A stretch of DNA of 64,000 nucleotides, taken from NCBI GenBank assembly GCA_963753955.1, contig CAVWEM010000019.1, positions 34,445 through 98,444 of the forward strand, read 5' to 3'. The DNA is from Methylumidiphilus sp963753955. GTDB taxonomy: Bacteria; Pseudomonadota; Gammaproteobacteria; Methylococcales; Methylococcaceae. Below are positions 36,827 to 44,726 of the stretch, piece after piece. Below the pieces are notes generated by a model, which was not told the origin of the DNA, made no database searches, and saw nothing but the letters and a program-made list of their open reading frames with translations. Position 1 is the first letter of the stretch. Every line of letters begins with the position of its first letter. The position numbers and the translations under genes are program-made.

Positions 36827-38527
36827 CTAGGCGCTGATATTCAGTAGGAGCATGCGCCGAAATATATTCAGGATCGAATCACGAGGCTTGATTTGATATA
36901 ATAATTCCCCAGGAACTAAAGCATCATTATTTTTTTGGGTCGATATATTAGGTCTGAGGTTTATCTCGCCAACTACATGGGAAGTGATACTAGATGTTTC
37001 GGCGTCCTCTAGAAAGTCTTGACGATCTACCGCTCCAGCAAGATCAAGACCGAACTCTAAGTTATGAATTTGAACGGCATCACTATCGTTTTTAATGAGG
37101 GATTGAGCAGTGGCATGTAGAATAAGGTTTTCATCGACCTGTAACCGGAACTCAATTCGTTCAAAAAATGGTTTGGCTTTTTCATCGACATGTATTGACA
37201 TACTATCGAGTACATTTCTTTCATCGGTTGGCTGAATCTTACGGCCTGGTTTCTTTGGCGATGCGATCTGAAACTTTGCGACACCATCCCTAGGATCGGT
37301 GCAATAAAGGCTAAGCGTTTCAGTAGTCTGCACTTCGCCTTCGCGAGGCATTTTTGCACCTGCTTTAATGACTGGAAAGTAAGAGCGGGGTGAAACCAGT
37401 AATTCAATATTTTTAGCCAATGATAAATTAGCTTTGTCATAGGCAACCCAAGCCGCGCCCTCTGAGATGATTGTGTTACCTCGTTCTGACACACAAAGTC
37501 GTTGTGGGCCAAATATCTCCCTGAGGCGCGATTTAATTAGCGGCATATTAACCATGCCTCCAGTAGCCAAGCATAGGGCTATTGATGAGTGGCTAATATG
37601 TGCTTCAAAAAGCAAGTTATGAATACGTTGAATTCCTTCCTCAATCTTATCTTGAACCATTTTTTCAAGTTCAGCACGATGCAATGTATATTCTATATCG
37701 ACATCGTATTTAGTGGTGAGAAAATAGTCCGGCAGGAATACCCGAACACTAGGCTCGCTAGATAGTTTCATCTTGGCCCGTTCTGCTCGATCAAGCAGGC
37801 GCGGGGCGGCATCCGCTTGTTGCGGGAGATATTCAGTAATCCCTCGTGATTGGAGACAGCGGCGGACTATCTCGTTTCTTATAATGTCGTCAAGAATGTC
37901 TCCACCGACATTGCTATAACCATCATTGCTTAATTGAACCAGCATTCCATCGAGAATTTGGCACAGCGTCAGGTCAAGTGTTCCGCCGCCCCAATCAAAT
38001 ACCAAGATCAGTTCGCGATTCAATTTGCGAAGCTCATTCTTAAAATTAGGAACGCTACGGAGATGACCATAAAGCGCTGCCAGTGGCTCGTGTATAAACT
38101 GTATGATGTTGATTCCTGCCATCCGAAAAGCTTCACGAAGTTCCTTCCGCCGTTTCCCATTCATATTTACAGGAATGGTTACCACTGCACGATCATATGC
38201 ACCTGGTTCCTGCTCCATTGCGTTATCGCGAACATGACGCACGATATCGGATACAATCGATTTTGGATCACGAAGAACACCTTCCACATAAATCTTATTC
38301 TCTCCAAGGAAACTCTTTGGAGACTTAATTATATTTCCTACTACGCCGCTAGTGCTAGTAGAAAGCCTTTCTTTTGCTTTGCGGCCTACAATAATCTCAT
38401 TACCTTGATAGCAGACAACGGACGGATGAGGCAGCCCACCATCCAATAAGGAGGTACAGCGCTCTCCTTCAACAAAAGAAATAAGACTATTTGTCGTCCC
38501 GAAGTCAAAGCCGAAAATACCTTTCAT
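36827..38527 (-). CDS. Divergent Hsp70-like ATPase, last gene of a three-gene operon
   Basis: A 566-residue DnaK relative. Residues 1 to about 345 form the actin-like ATPase domain: GFDFGTTNS (residues 6-14), VTIPVNMNGKRRKELREA (about 116), HEPLAALYGHL (about 146), VFDWGGGTLDLTL (about 176-188) and GGMVNMPLIKSRL (about 320). Next comes a shortened beta substrate-binding domain (SYFPVIKAGAKMP, then ENLILHATAQS). The alpha lid of DnaK is replaced by an unrelated tail, and there is no DnaK-like EEVD/EVK ending. No DnaJ is nearby. The start lies one base after the coiled-coil gene stop, with GAGGGA upstream. AT-rich codons differ from the flanking housekeeping genes. Confidence 0.88.
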   Translation of the reverse strand: MKGIFGFDFGTTNSLISFVEGERCTSLLDGGLPHPSVVCYQGNEIIVGRKAKERLSTSTSGVVGNIIKSPKSFLGENKIYVEGVLRDPKSIVSDIVRHVRDNAMEQEPGAYDRAVVTIPVNMNGKRRKELREAFRMAGINIIQFIHEPLAALYGHLRSVPNFKNELRKLNRELILVFDWGGGTLDLTLCQILDGMLVQLSNDGYSNVGGDILDDIIRNEIVRRCLQSRGITEYLPQQADAAPRLLDRAERAKMKLSSEPSVRVFLPDYFLTTKYDVDIEYTLHRAELEKMVQDKIEEGIQRIHNLLFEAHISHSSIALCLATGGMVNMPLIKSRLREIFGPQRLCVSERGNTIISEGAAWVAYDKANLSLAKNIELLVSPRSYFPVIKAGAKMPREGEVQTTETLSLYCTDPRDGVAKFQIASPKKPGRKIQPTDERNVLDSMSIHVDEKAKPFFERIEFRLQVDENLILHATAQSLIKNDSDAVQIHNLEFGLDLAGAVDRQDFLEDAETSSITSHVVGEINLRPNISTQKNNDALVPGELLYQIKPRDSILNIFRRMLLLNISA

Positions 38528-38528
38528 A

Positions 38529-39827
38529 TCAATTCCCTCGCAAATGTTTTAATTCATTAGTTAAGTTGTCTATAACCCAAGCTAGATAGTCTTTTGCAAT
38601 AGTTACCTTAGGTGGATCTCTTTCTAGCGCCTTGAGTGTGTCTTGCAGCATAGGAACTTCTTGCTCTAGTGTGCGCAATGTACGTCCGTGCTGTTTCCTT
38701 AAATCATCCCTAAGGTGGATGCCTTGCACTCTAGCGTGTTCATGGGCCACATCCAATTGTGTTCGTAAATTATCAATCTCTAATTTAAGATTGCCAATTT
38801 CTAACTCTTTGACAGTAATTGAATCGTTGCTTTGGTTAAGTGAAGCCTGTAGAGCATCTGCTCTACGCCGATCTTGATCCGCTTGCTTTCGCAATGTGTC
38901 TGACTGATCATAAAACCATTTAATCAGAGCCGCAATACGATCACGCTCTTTACCGTCATGGTTGGTAGCCAAACATTCCAATGATTTAGGTTCAATCTCT
39001 TCTTTAGTAGTGGGTGGAACGAAAATAGTAGATCGCAACTCACGAATTAGCTCTGGGAAGTTCACAAATCGCTCAGCAAATCGCCATACTGCGGCAGAAA
39101 CATACGCATTTCGACGAATTTTTTGTGGGTCTTCTAATGAGATTTTTTTGCCTTCTGCGTCTTTTTCCGAGTTCTCCTTAGACGATGGAAGATGGTTTGA
39201 TCGAGCCTTAACCGCAAACTCAAGCCAAAGATCGTTTATGTTTTTAGGCTGATTGGCCCCAGAAAATGGAAACCAGTTATCTAACACCTGATCACTCATC
39301 TCAGGATGAGAGAGGATGATATTGCGAACCACATCCCTCAGTGTTCTCTCAAGCTTTGGGTGTCCCTTTAAGCCCAGCGTGAGAATAAGTAGCCGCTTTG
39401 TCTTTTCCAGTGAATTATCGTGGTTTAGGCAGTCTTTAATTAACTCCAAACGGCTAATAGATTGGCCTGAGACTTTCTCAGTTAACGTTCGAGCTAGCCT
39501 ATCAGGCAGCGATTTAATCTTTCCCGAATAGAAAAGCTTGATGAAATCTTCAATAGAAGCCGGATCATTCTTCTTGTCTTTGTCAGATTTCGGCGTTGTT
39601 TTTACCCTGACTTCAATAATGGAGTTGGGCGGGCGTGGATCTCCATCCCGAGTTTTCGAGCCTTGTGGTGTCACAGATGCTAGAACATCAGACTTGTCCG
39701 GGAATTTCTCACCTAAAGGAGTAGAGGATGGATTCTGTTTGACTAGTGACTGACGTTGGGTTGTCTCTCCAGTTTTTGCATTTGTAACTGGGATCGTTTT
39801 TTGATTTTTTGTGCTTTTTTCTGCCAT
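38529..39827 (-). CDS. Coiled-coil protein of unknown function, middle gene of the Hsp70-like operon
   Basis: A 432-residue protein I do not recognise. Residues 1 to about 90 are Lys/Ser/Thr/Pro-rich and probably disordered. Residues 90-290 are helical, with SIEDFIKLFYSGKIKSLPDR and a domain around TKRLLILTLGLKGHP. Residues about 295-375 form a long coiled coil (QADQDRRRADALQASLNQ, then VKELEIGNLKLEIDNLRTQL). The C-terminus is a short helix (AKDYLAWVIDNLTNELKHL). A cochaperone or GrpE-like exchange role is attractive from context but not shown. It is three bases from the gene before and one base from the gene after. Confidence 0.8.
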   Translation of the reverse strand: MAEKSTKNQKTIPVTNAKTGETTQRQSLVKQNPSSTPLGEKFPDKSDVLASVTPQGSKTRDGDPRPPNSIIEVRVKTTPKSDKDKKNDPASIEDFIKLFYSGKIKSLPDRLARTLTEKVSGQSISRLELIKDCLNHDNSLEKTKRLLILTLGLKGHPKLERTLRDVVRNIILSHPEMSDQVLDNWFPFSGANQPKNINDLWLEFAVKARSNHLPSSKENSEKDAEGKKISLEDPQKIRRNAYVSAAVWRFAERFVNFPELIRELRSTIFVPPTTKEEIEPKSLECLATNHDGKERDRIAALIKWFYDQSDTLRKQADQDRRRADALQASLNQSNDSITVKELEIGNLKLEIDNLRTQLDVAHEHARVQGIHLRDDLRKQHGRTLRTLEQEVPMLQDTLKALERDPPKVTIAKDYLAWVIDNLTNELKHLRGN

Positions 39828-39830
39828 TTC

Positions 39831-40931
39831 TTAACTACTCCGATCCATAACACGCCGTGCCCAATCGCCAAATATTGCATCATTCACTACCTTGCGCGCT
39901 ATTGTTTTTGCGGCATCAAAGTCACCTAAGGAAACAAACATTTCGGTGAGTAAAATTTGTGCTTTAAATCGGTCATCAGCAACCCAAGTAGGCGAATTAA
40001 TTGCCAATTCAATCTCTTTTCTATAGGAACATAACTCATCCCAATCCATCATGCCCCACTCAAGCACTCGATCAGTAGTAGCATCTAATGGTACAGATGA
40101 AGGACTACTTACCATATGAATGAATGATGGCTCGTATTTCTCGCTACGGATAAAGCAGGAAAATCTATTCATTACTTGCTTTAACTTTGGGGCCGAAGAT
40201 AAAGGTTGTGAATAAGCAAAAATATTTTGATTAAAATTTATGATTCCACAAATAACAAGGGCGAGCGGGGTCTCAAATATTTTAAGAATATCCAAGGCCA
40301 TATTTAATTTTTCCCTATATTCGTATTGTGCTAAATGTATCCCTCCCCTTTGATCTTTTGCCAACAGGCCATATAAATATTGAGTTAGGCCATCCATATA
40401 ACGGCTTGCTGACCGGTAATTTTCCGCCACATCAATAAATGCGTCAATTCTCGATATGTCTACAACTTCCTTGCCCAAGAGTGAAAAGAAGAGGCGTTCA
40501 ACTTCTGCTATTTCCACACTATCAGGTATGTCAAACTGAAGTTCGTAAGACGTTTCAACTCCATGATTGGCAAGTGAAATCTCAAAAACTCCGTATGTTT
40601 GTTTTGAGATTTTTTCAACGAATTGCTGCTTTGTATAGTAATTTCCATTTAACTTAAAAAGATTGGCATCAGCAAAAGCTATGTCATTGGCCGATAATTG
40701 ATTGACAATAATTTCGCGTGGCGAAGTTATTTCCTTTCCTCGCAAGACAAGAGATGGCCTCCTGAACGGATGGCTTTCAAAACGGTGATTGAAAAGGTCA
40801 TCTTGGCTTAAGAACTTTCCGTCGCAAACGCTACAACGATAAACTATCGGGGCAAGACGTATGGGGGGCAGTTCGGGTATCCTCACGCTACCGCCAGAAT
40901 TTCCAGGATCAATAACTTCTAGGTATGACAT
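39831..40931 (-). CDS. C2H2 zinc-finger protein of unknown function, first gene of the Hsp70-like operon
   Basis: A 366-residue protein. Residues 33-54 read CSVC, then twelve residues, then HRFESH: a canonical Cx2Cx12Hx4H finger (C33, C36, H49, H54), uncommon in bacteria. The rest is soluble and unrecognised: a beta-rich part about residues 60-135 and an all-helical part about 135-366 that may be TPR/HEAT-like. There is no nuclease, helicase or membrane motif. It could be the DNA, RNA or protein sensor of the operon. Its sequence is more AT-rich than the neighbouring genes. Confidence 0.8.
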   Translation of the reverse strand: MSYLEVIDPGNSGGSVRIPELPPIRLAPIVYRCSVCDGKFLSQDDLFNHRFESHPFRRPSLVLRGKEITSPREIIVNQLSANDIAFADANLFKLNGNYYTKQQFVEKISKQTYGVFEISLANHGVETSYELQFDIPDSVEIAEVERLFFSLLGKEVVDISRIDAFIDVAENYRSASRYMDGLTQYLYGLLAKDQRGGIHLAQYEYREKLNMALDILKIFETPLALVICGIINFNQNIFAYSQPLSSAPKLKQVMNRFSCFIRSEKYEPSFIHMVSSPSSVPLDATTDRVLEWGMMDWDELCSYRKEIELAINSPTWVADDRFKAQILLTEMFVSLGDFDAAKTIARKVVNDAIFGDWARRVMDRSS

Positions 40932-40951
40932 AGTATATCCAGTATTGATTA

Positions 40952-40979
40952 AATGTAATAACCCTTGGTGCTAGCTCAA
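40952..40979 (-). promoter_or_regulatory. Possible promoter of the zinc-finger/coiled-coil/Hsp70 operon
   Basis: On the minus strand TTGAGC (40979-40974) and TACATT (40957-40952) are separated by 16 bases, about 20 bases before the ATG at 40931. The match to the consensus is partial. Confidence 0.35.
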
Positions 40980-41042
40980 TGTCGGCTTGAAGCTGTCACG
41001 CGGGCGTCCTGACTGTAGTAGACCATTACCCATTCTTCGACT

Positions 41043-42863
41043 TCAATGCCCCCCATAAAGCCGCGCATACAAGCCCCCCTGCGCCATCAATTCCTCATGC
41101 CCGCCTTGTTCGCTAATATGTCCGTCCTCAAACACAAACACCCGGTCGGCGTGGCGGATGGCGCTGAGTCGGTGGGCGACGATGATCGTTGTCCGGCCTG
41201 ACAGGAATTCTTCCAGCGCCTGATGCAGCCTCGCCTCGGTCTCGCTGTCCAAGGCCGAAGTGGCCTCGTCGAACACCACCACGCTGGGCCTGGCGAGGAT
41301 CATGCGGGCGATGGCCAGACGCTGCCTTTGCCCGCCGGACAACCTCATGCCGGATCGCCCCACCACGGTGTCCAGCCCTTCGGGACAGGCCCGCACGGTC
41401 TCTTCCAACTGGGCGATATTCAAAGCCCGCCATAGGTCGGCGTCGCTGGCTTCGCGCCCTAAGGTCAAATTGGCCCGCACCGTGTCGTTGAACAGGGCCG
41501 GTTGCTGCAACACCGTCGCCACCCGTTCGCGCACCACGTCCAGGCCGATGTCGGTGAACGGCACGCCGTCGAAATAAATCATCCCCGAGGACGGCGGGTA
41601 CAGCCCGATCAGCGCCTGGGTCAACGTGGATTTGCCACCGCCGGAGGCACCGACGATGCCGATCTTCTCGCCAGGGCGGATGTCCAGGCTGACGCCCCGC
41701 AACACCTCGGAACCGTTGGGATAGCTGAACCACAAATCCTCAATGGCGACACCCACCGTGCGCTTGCCGACAAACGGGTCGGACTGGTGCGGATAGCGGG
41801 GTTCCAGCTTCAAATCCAACAATTGGTTGATCCGTTCCAGCGCGGCCTTGGCGCTGGAGAAGGCATATTGGATGCCTAAAACTTCTTGAACCGGCGTCAT
41901 CATAAACCATAAATAGCTGAACACGGCCATCATTTGGCCGATGCTCAAGCCGGAATACAGCACCATGAACATCGCCACGGCGCGGAAGATTTCGACGCCG
42001 CTGAGGAAGATTGTGAAGCTCATGCGGCTGGCTGCGTCGGACTTCCAGGAAAATGCAGCAGCGCTCTCACGCACCCCCCTAGCCTGCTCTAGCAGCCTCC
42101 CTAAATAATGCTTCTCACGGTTGGCAGCGCGGATTTGGTGGATGGCCTCCAGGGTTTCGCTCAATGCTTGCTGGAATTCGCCCATCGCGGCGTTTTCTTT
42201 TTGTTTGAGCTGCTTCACCCGCTTGCCCATCACCCCGGTGAAATAAATCACTACCGGGTTCAACAGCAAAATGAACAGCGCCAGTTTCCAATGCATCCAC
42301 AGCAAAATCACCGCCGTGCCGACAATAGACAGAAGGGCGACCAGCAGCCGCGCCACCGCGCCGCCGAGGAAGGCATCGATGGTTTCCAAGTCGGTGACCA
42401 GGTGGGTGATGACTTTGCCGCCGCCGAGCCCTTCATATTCGGCCATGGAAATTCGCTCTAGTCGGCGGATAAGCGCACAGCGGATGCGGAACGTGACATC
42501 CTTGGACACCAAGGTGAACTGCTGCGTCTGCCAGACACCAAGCAAAACTGATAACAGCCGCAGCAACAGGGTCAGGCCCAGCACCGCGACGATGTAAAAC
42601 AGCGGCACGTGCCATTCGGGCGGGGTCAGGCTGTCTAGGAAGCGCACGGATTTCCCCGGATGCGCAAGCAACACCTCGTCCACCAGCAGCGGCATCAACA
42701 AGGGGATGGGCACCGAGGCCAGGGTGGCGAGAATGGCGATGACATGGGCCTTCACCAGCTTGGCCCTGTGCTGCAAGGCGGTGCGGCGGATATAGGCCCA
42801 GTCGAAGCGGGCGGGGGATTCGGTGATCGTTGCGATTTTGGATTTTTTCTTGAGTGCCGCCAT
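41043..42863 (-). CDS. ABC exporter, fused membrane and ATPase domains
   Basis: A 606-residue half-transporter of the MsbA/LapB-like type. Six membrane segments lie in residues about 35-320. The nucleotide-binding domain has Walker A GASGGGKSTL, the signature LSGGQRQRLAIAR, Walker B VVVFDEATSALD and the H-loop IVAHRLS. The ATG at 42863 has TGGAG upstream; an ATG at 42881 would add six residues. The substrate is not evident: no peptidase domain, membrane-fusion partner or biosynthetic genes are adjacent, so lipid, peptide or drug export are all possible. Confidence 0.9.
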   Translation of the reverse strand: MAALKKKSKIATITESPARFDWAYIRRTALQHRAKLVKAHVIAILATLASVPIPLLMPLLVDEVLLAHPGKSVRFLDSLTPPEWHVPLFYIVAVLGLTLLLRLLSVLLGVWQTQQFTLVSKDVTFRIRCALIRRLERISMAEYEGLGGGKVITHLVTDLETIDAFLGGAVARLLVALLSIVGTAVILLWMHWKLALFILLLNPVVIYFTGVMGKRVKQLKQKENAAMGEFQQALSETLEAIHQIRAANREKHYLGRLLEQARGVRESAAAFSWKSDAASRMSFTIFLSGVEIFRAVAMFMVLYSGLSIGQMMAVFSYLWFMMTPVQEVLGIQYAFSSAKAALERINQLLDLKLEPRYPHQSDPFVGKRTVGVAIEDLWFSYPNGSEVLRGVSLDIRPGEKIGIVGASGGGKSTLTQALIGLYPPSSGMIYFDGVPFTDIGLDVVRERVATVLQQPALFNDTVRANLTLGREASDADLWRALNIAQLEETVRACPEGLDTVVGRSGMRLSGGQRQRLAIARMILARPSVVVFDEATSALDSETEARLHQALEEFLSGRTTIIVAHRLSAIRHADRVFVFEDGHISEQGGHEELMAQGGLYARLYGGH

Positions 42864-42946
42864 GACAGGCTCCAAAGCCATTAAGTTGTAAAAAACCGAC
42901 TAGACTAAAGACTACCCGTGAATCCGGTCTATCCGCAAGAAGAGGC

Positions 42947-43540
42947 ATGGCCATGTGTGATGAAAAACTGCCACCGAGCGAGCAAGAACTTTGGCGAGCC
43001 AACACCTACCACCTGCTGACCCGGCTGTTGGCAAGGCCACCCAGCCATCGGCTGGTGGCCCAATTGGGCGAAATTCCACCGTTGCGGTCAGAACATGGCT
43101 GCGATCCCGTCGCCTTGGCCTGGAGCGAACTGGGCGAAGCCTCGCGGCGGATACGCGAAGCTTCCGTGTTCGAGGAGTACCGAGTCTTGTTTGGCGGAGA
43201 GTCCGGCGCGTTGACCCCCCATGCATCCTGGTATCTGGCTGGAGCAATCAACGCCAAGCCTTTGAATCTGTTGCGTGAAGAATTGGCGGGGTTGGGTATA
43301 GAACGGCCAGAAGGCCAAGCGGAAGACCACGCCGGGGAGATCTGCGATATCATGGGCCTACTCATTGAGGCCGAAGATCCGCGCCAGATAGATTTCTTCA
43401 GCCGCCATCTGAAAACGTGGCTGCCTGCGTTTTTCCGCGACATGCGGCTCGCGCCTGCCGCCGACTTTTACCGTCCGGTAGGCTCGCTGGGCGAGGCTTT
43501 CCTCGAAATTGAAAGTAATTTTTTGCGGAAAATCTATTAA
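42947..43540 (+). CDS. TorD/DmsD-family molybdoenzyme chaperone
   Basis: A 197-residue all-helical cytoplasmic protein with the family motif FEEYRVLFGGE, then LTPHASWYLAG (about residues 75-100), and the EDHAGEICDIMGLL region (about residue 124). TorD-like proteins insert molybdenum cofactor into, and guard the Tat signal of, molybdoenzymes such as formate dehydrogenase or TMAO/DMSO reductases. No molybdoenzyme gene is next to it in this window, so the client is unknown. AAGAGG precedes the start. Confidence 0.85.
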   Translation: MAMCDEKLPPSEQELWRANTYHLLTRLLARPPSHRLVAQLGEIPPLRSEHGCDPVALAWSELGEASRRIREASVFEEYRVLFGGESGALTPHASWYLAGAINAKPLNLLREELAGLGIERPEGQAEDHAGEICDIMGLLIEAEDPRQIDFFSRHLKTWLPAFFRDMRLAPAADFYRPVGSLGEAFLEIESNFLRKIY

Positions 43541-43692
43541 AATCCTTGGGTGGCGCTATCGCGGCGGGTTCCCCCGTGGCAATGAAGCGTGGCGGCAGAA
43601 CGATTATTTTTACTGTGGGCGGGTGGAAAAGGCAGGGACAGTCCCTTATCCCTGATAATGAGCAGATATTGAGATCAGCATGCTCGAAAGGA

Positions 43693-43728
43693 GGCAACTA
43701 ATGAGGAAGAGAGTCCGACTTAGTTGCC
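43693..43728. repeat. Inverted repeat enclosing a start codon
   Basis: GGCAACTAA (43693-43701) and TTAGTTGCC (43720-43728) are perfect 9-base arms. The first arm overlaps the ATG of a 16-codon frame and lies just after AAAGGAGG, so the hairpin would occlude initiation. Confidence 0.6.
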
Positions 43729-43799
43729 GCACAGGATACCTGATGAATTGACCGCCGCAAATGAGGCAAATTGACGCAGGAATGGGAAGCCATATTCGC

Positions 43800-43840
43800 T
43801 TGCGCCATATCACACACAATGTTTGCGTCATATGGCGCAA
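43800..43840. repeat. Perfect 11-base inverted repeat
   Basis: TTGCGCCATAT (43800-43810) and ATATGGCGCAA (43830-43840) are perfect arms around a 19-base spacer. This could be an operator or a transcript hairpin. Confidence 0.65.
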
Positions 43841-44020
43841 AATGGCTATCGGGGGGTGGCAGGTAGCGCTCCATTTCGTCTATTTGTCATCTGTCAAAGT
43901 ATTTTAAATAGGTCATATTAACCTTCATGAATCTAAATATGGGTTGAGCGCGAATAGATACCTTTTAATACTGAATGCCGACAGTATAGGGTGGACAAAA
44001 CGGGAAAAATCTGCTAAAAA

Positions 44021-44080
44021 GCGAAGCGCCTTATGCGTGTCGCATAACGAGTTGATGCGAACACGCGACAGGCGCTTCGC
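44021..44080. repeat. Long imperfect inverted repeat (60 bases)
   Basis: Nested arms: GCGAAGCGCCT with AGGCGCTTCGC, GCGTGT with ACACGC, and CGCAT with ATGCG, leaving a small AACGAGTTG loop. The strand can fold almost completely. It may be a recombination site or a stable RNA hairpin; no known family is assigned. Confidence 0.65.
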
Positions 44081-44145
44081 CTTTAAAGGCGTTTCCCACT
44101 TCGCCCCCCTTTTCTGCGGCATTCGTACTTGCCGGTTCTATTCCC

Positions 44146-44264
44146 GCCCAACCCGTCGCTCCAGCGTACACGTCTACGGGGCTCCGTTCAGGTCTGTGGC
44201 AAACGAAAGGGCCATGGCTATTTTCAAGTTCGCCGTGACGTGACGCTGAGCTCAGGCGTTAGAA
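44146..44264 (-). other. Integron attC-like recombination site after ssb
   Basis: Read on the minus strand, the site begins TTCTAAC (R''-like, containing the ssb stop TAA) and GCCTGAGCTCAGCGTCACG. It ends CGTGTACGCTGGAGCGACGG followed by GTTGGGC (R', consensus GTTRRRY). The two ends pair over about 20 bases with one extra base on one side, as required for the folded attC. At 119 bases it is within the normal size range. The stop codon inside R'' is typical of gene cassettes. No integrase gene is in the window. Confidence 0.6.
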
Positions 44265-44702
44265 CTCAAGTGGGTCGTCGAAGCCTTCCGCGGCGGACGC
44301 ATCCTCTTCGCGGCGGACATTGCGGGCTGAGACTTTAGATGCCGCCTTAGGTCTGGCGGGTTTAGGGAAGGATCTGGATTCGGCTTGGGACTCAAATTTG
44401 GGTTCGTGTCTGGGTTGGAGGGGAAGGACGCGGGATGCCGTCACCTGTAGGCTGGGGCGTGGTTCGTCGTCTTTCATGTAGACTTTCGGCGTGGCTTTGC
44501 CTTGGACGCTGAGGGCGTCTCCTGCGTGTAGCCGCAACAGTTCCGCCTGCGCCGCTTCGTCGAAGCAAATCACATTGGCCCACAGGGTTTGCCCGTCTTG
44601 CTCGGCTCGCACACTACAGGTGACGTAGCTGTTGCCGTTCTGGCTGATACGCGAGACAGCGTCCTTGTGCAGGATTCCGGTGACCAGGACGTGAATGCTC
44701 AT
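44259..44702 (-). CDS. ssb: Single-stranded DNA-binding protein (SSB-like), possible integron cassette gene
   Basis: A 147-residue protein with a single OB fold (residues 1 to about 100: MSIHVLVTGILHKDAVSRIS, then QDGQTLWANVICFDEAA). A Pro/Lys/Ser-rich linker follows, and an acidic tail ending GFDDPLEF resembles the DDDIPF tip by which SSB recruits partners. It is divergent from canonical chromosomal SSB, so a plasmid or mobile-element origin is likely. The stop codon lies inside an attC-like site. Confidence 0.8.
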   Translation of the reverse strand: MSIHVLVTGILHKDAVSRISQNGNSYVTCSVRAEQDGQTLWANVICFDEAAQAELLRLHAGDALSVQGKATPKVYMKDDEPRPSLQVTASRVLPLQPRHEPKFESQAESRSFPKPARPKAASKVSARNVRREEDASAAEGFDDPLEF

Positions 44703-44726
44703 TATTAACGGGGCGCAAGGAATGGG

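Larger units (their letters stand above)
43541..44145. other. Hairpin-rich non-coding stretch
   Basis: About 600 bases without a credible gene. It contains three clear inverted repeats (43693-43728, 43800-43840, 44021-44080). It also holds a strong AAAGGAGG ribosome site before a 16-codon frame (ATG 43701 to TGA 43751), and it leads into an attC-like site. Composition changes from GC-rich to AT-rich and back, suggesting assembled foreign pieces. Confidence 0.6.

Noticed and set aside
38529..39827. Coiled-coil protein as a GrpE nucleotide-exchange factor
   Set aside because: It has a coiled coil and an Hsp70-like neighbour, but no GrpE beta domain or motif is visible.
44021..44080. Second attC site
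   Set aside because: The hairpin contains GTTATGC-like sequence but lacks properly spaced R and L boxes.
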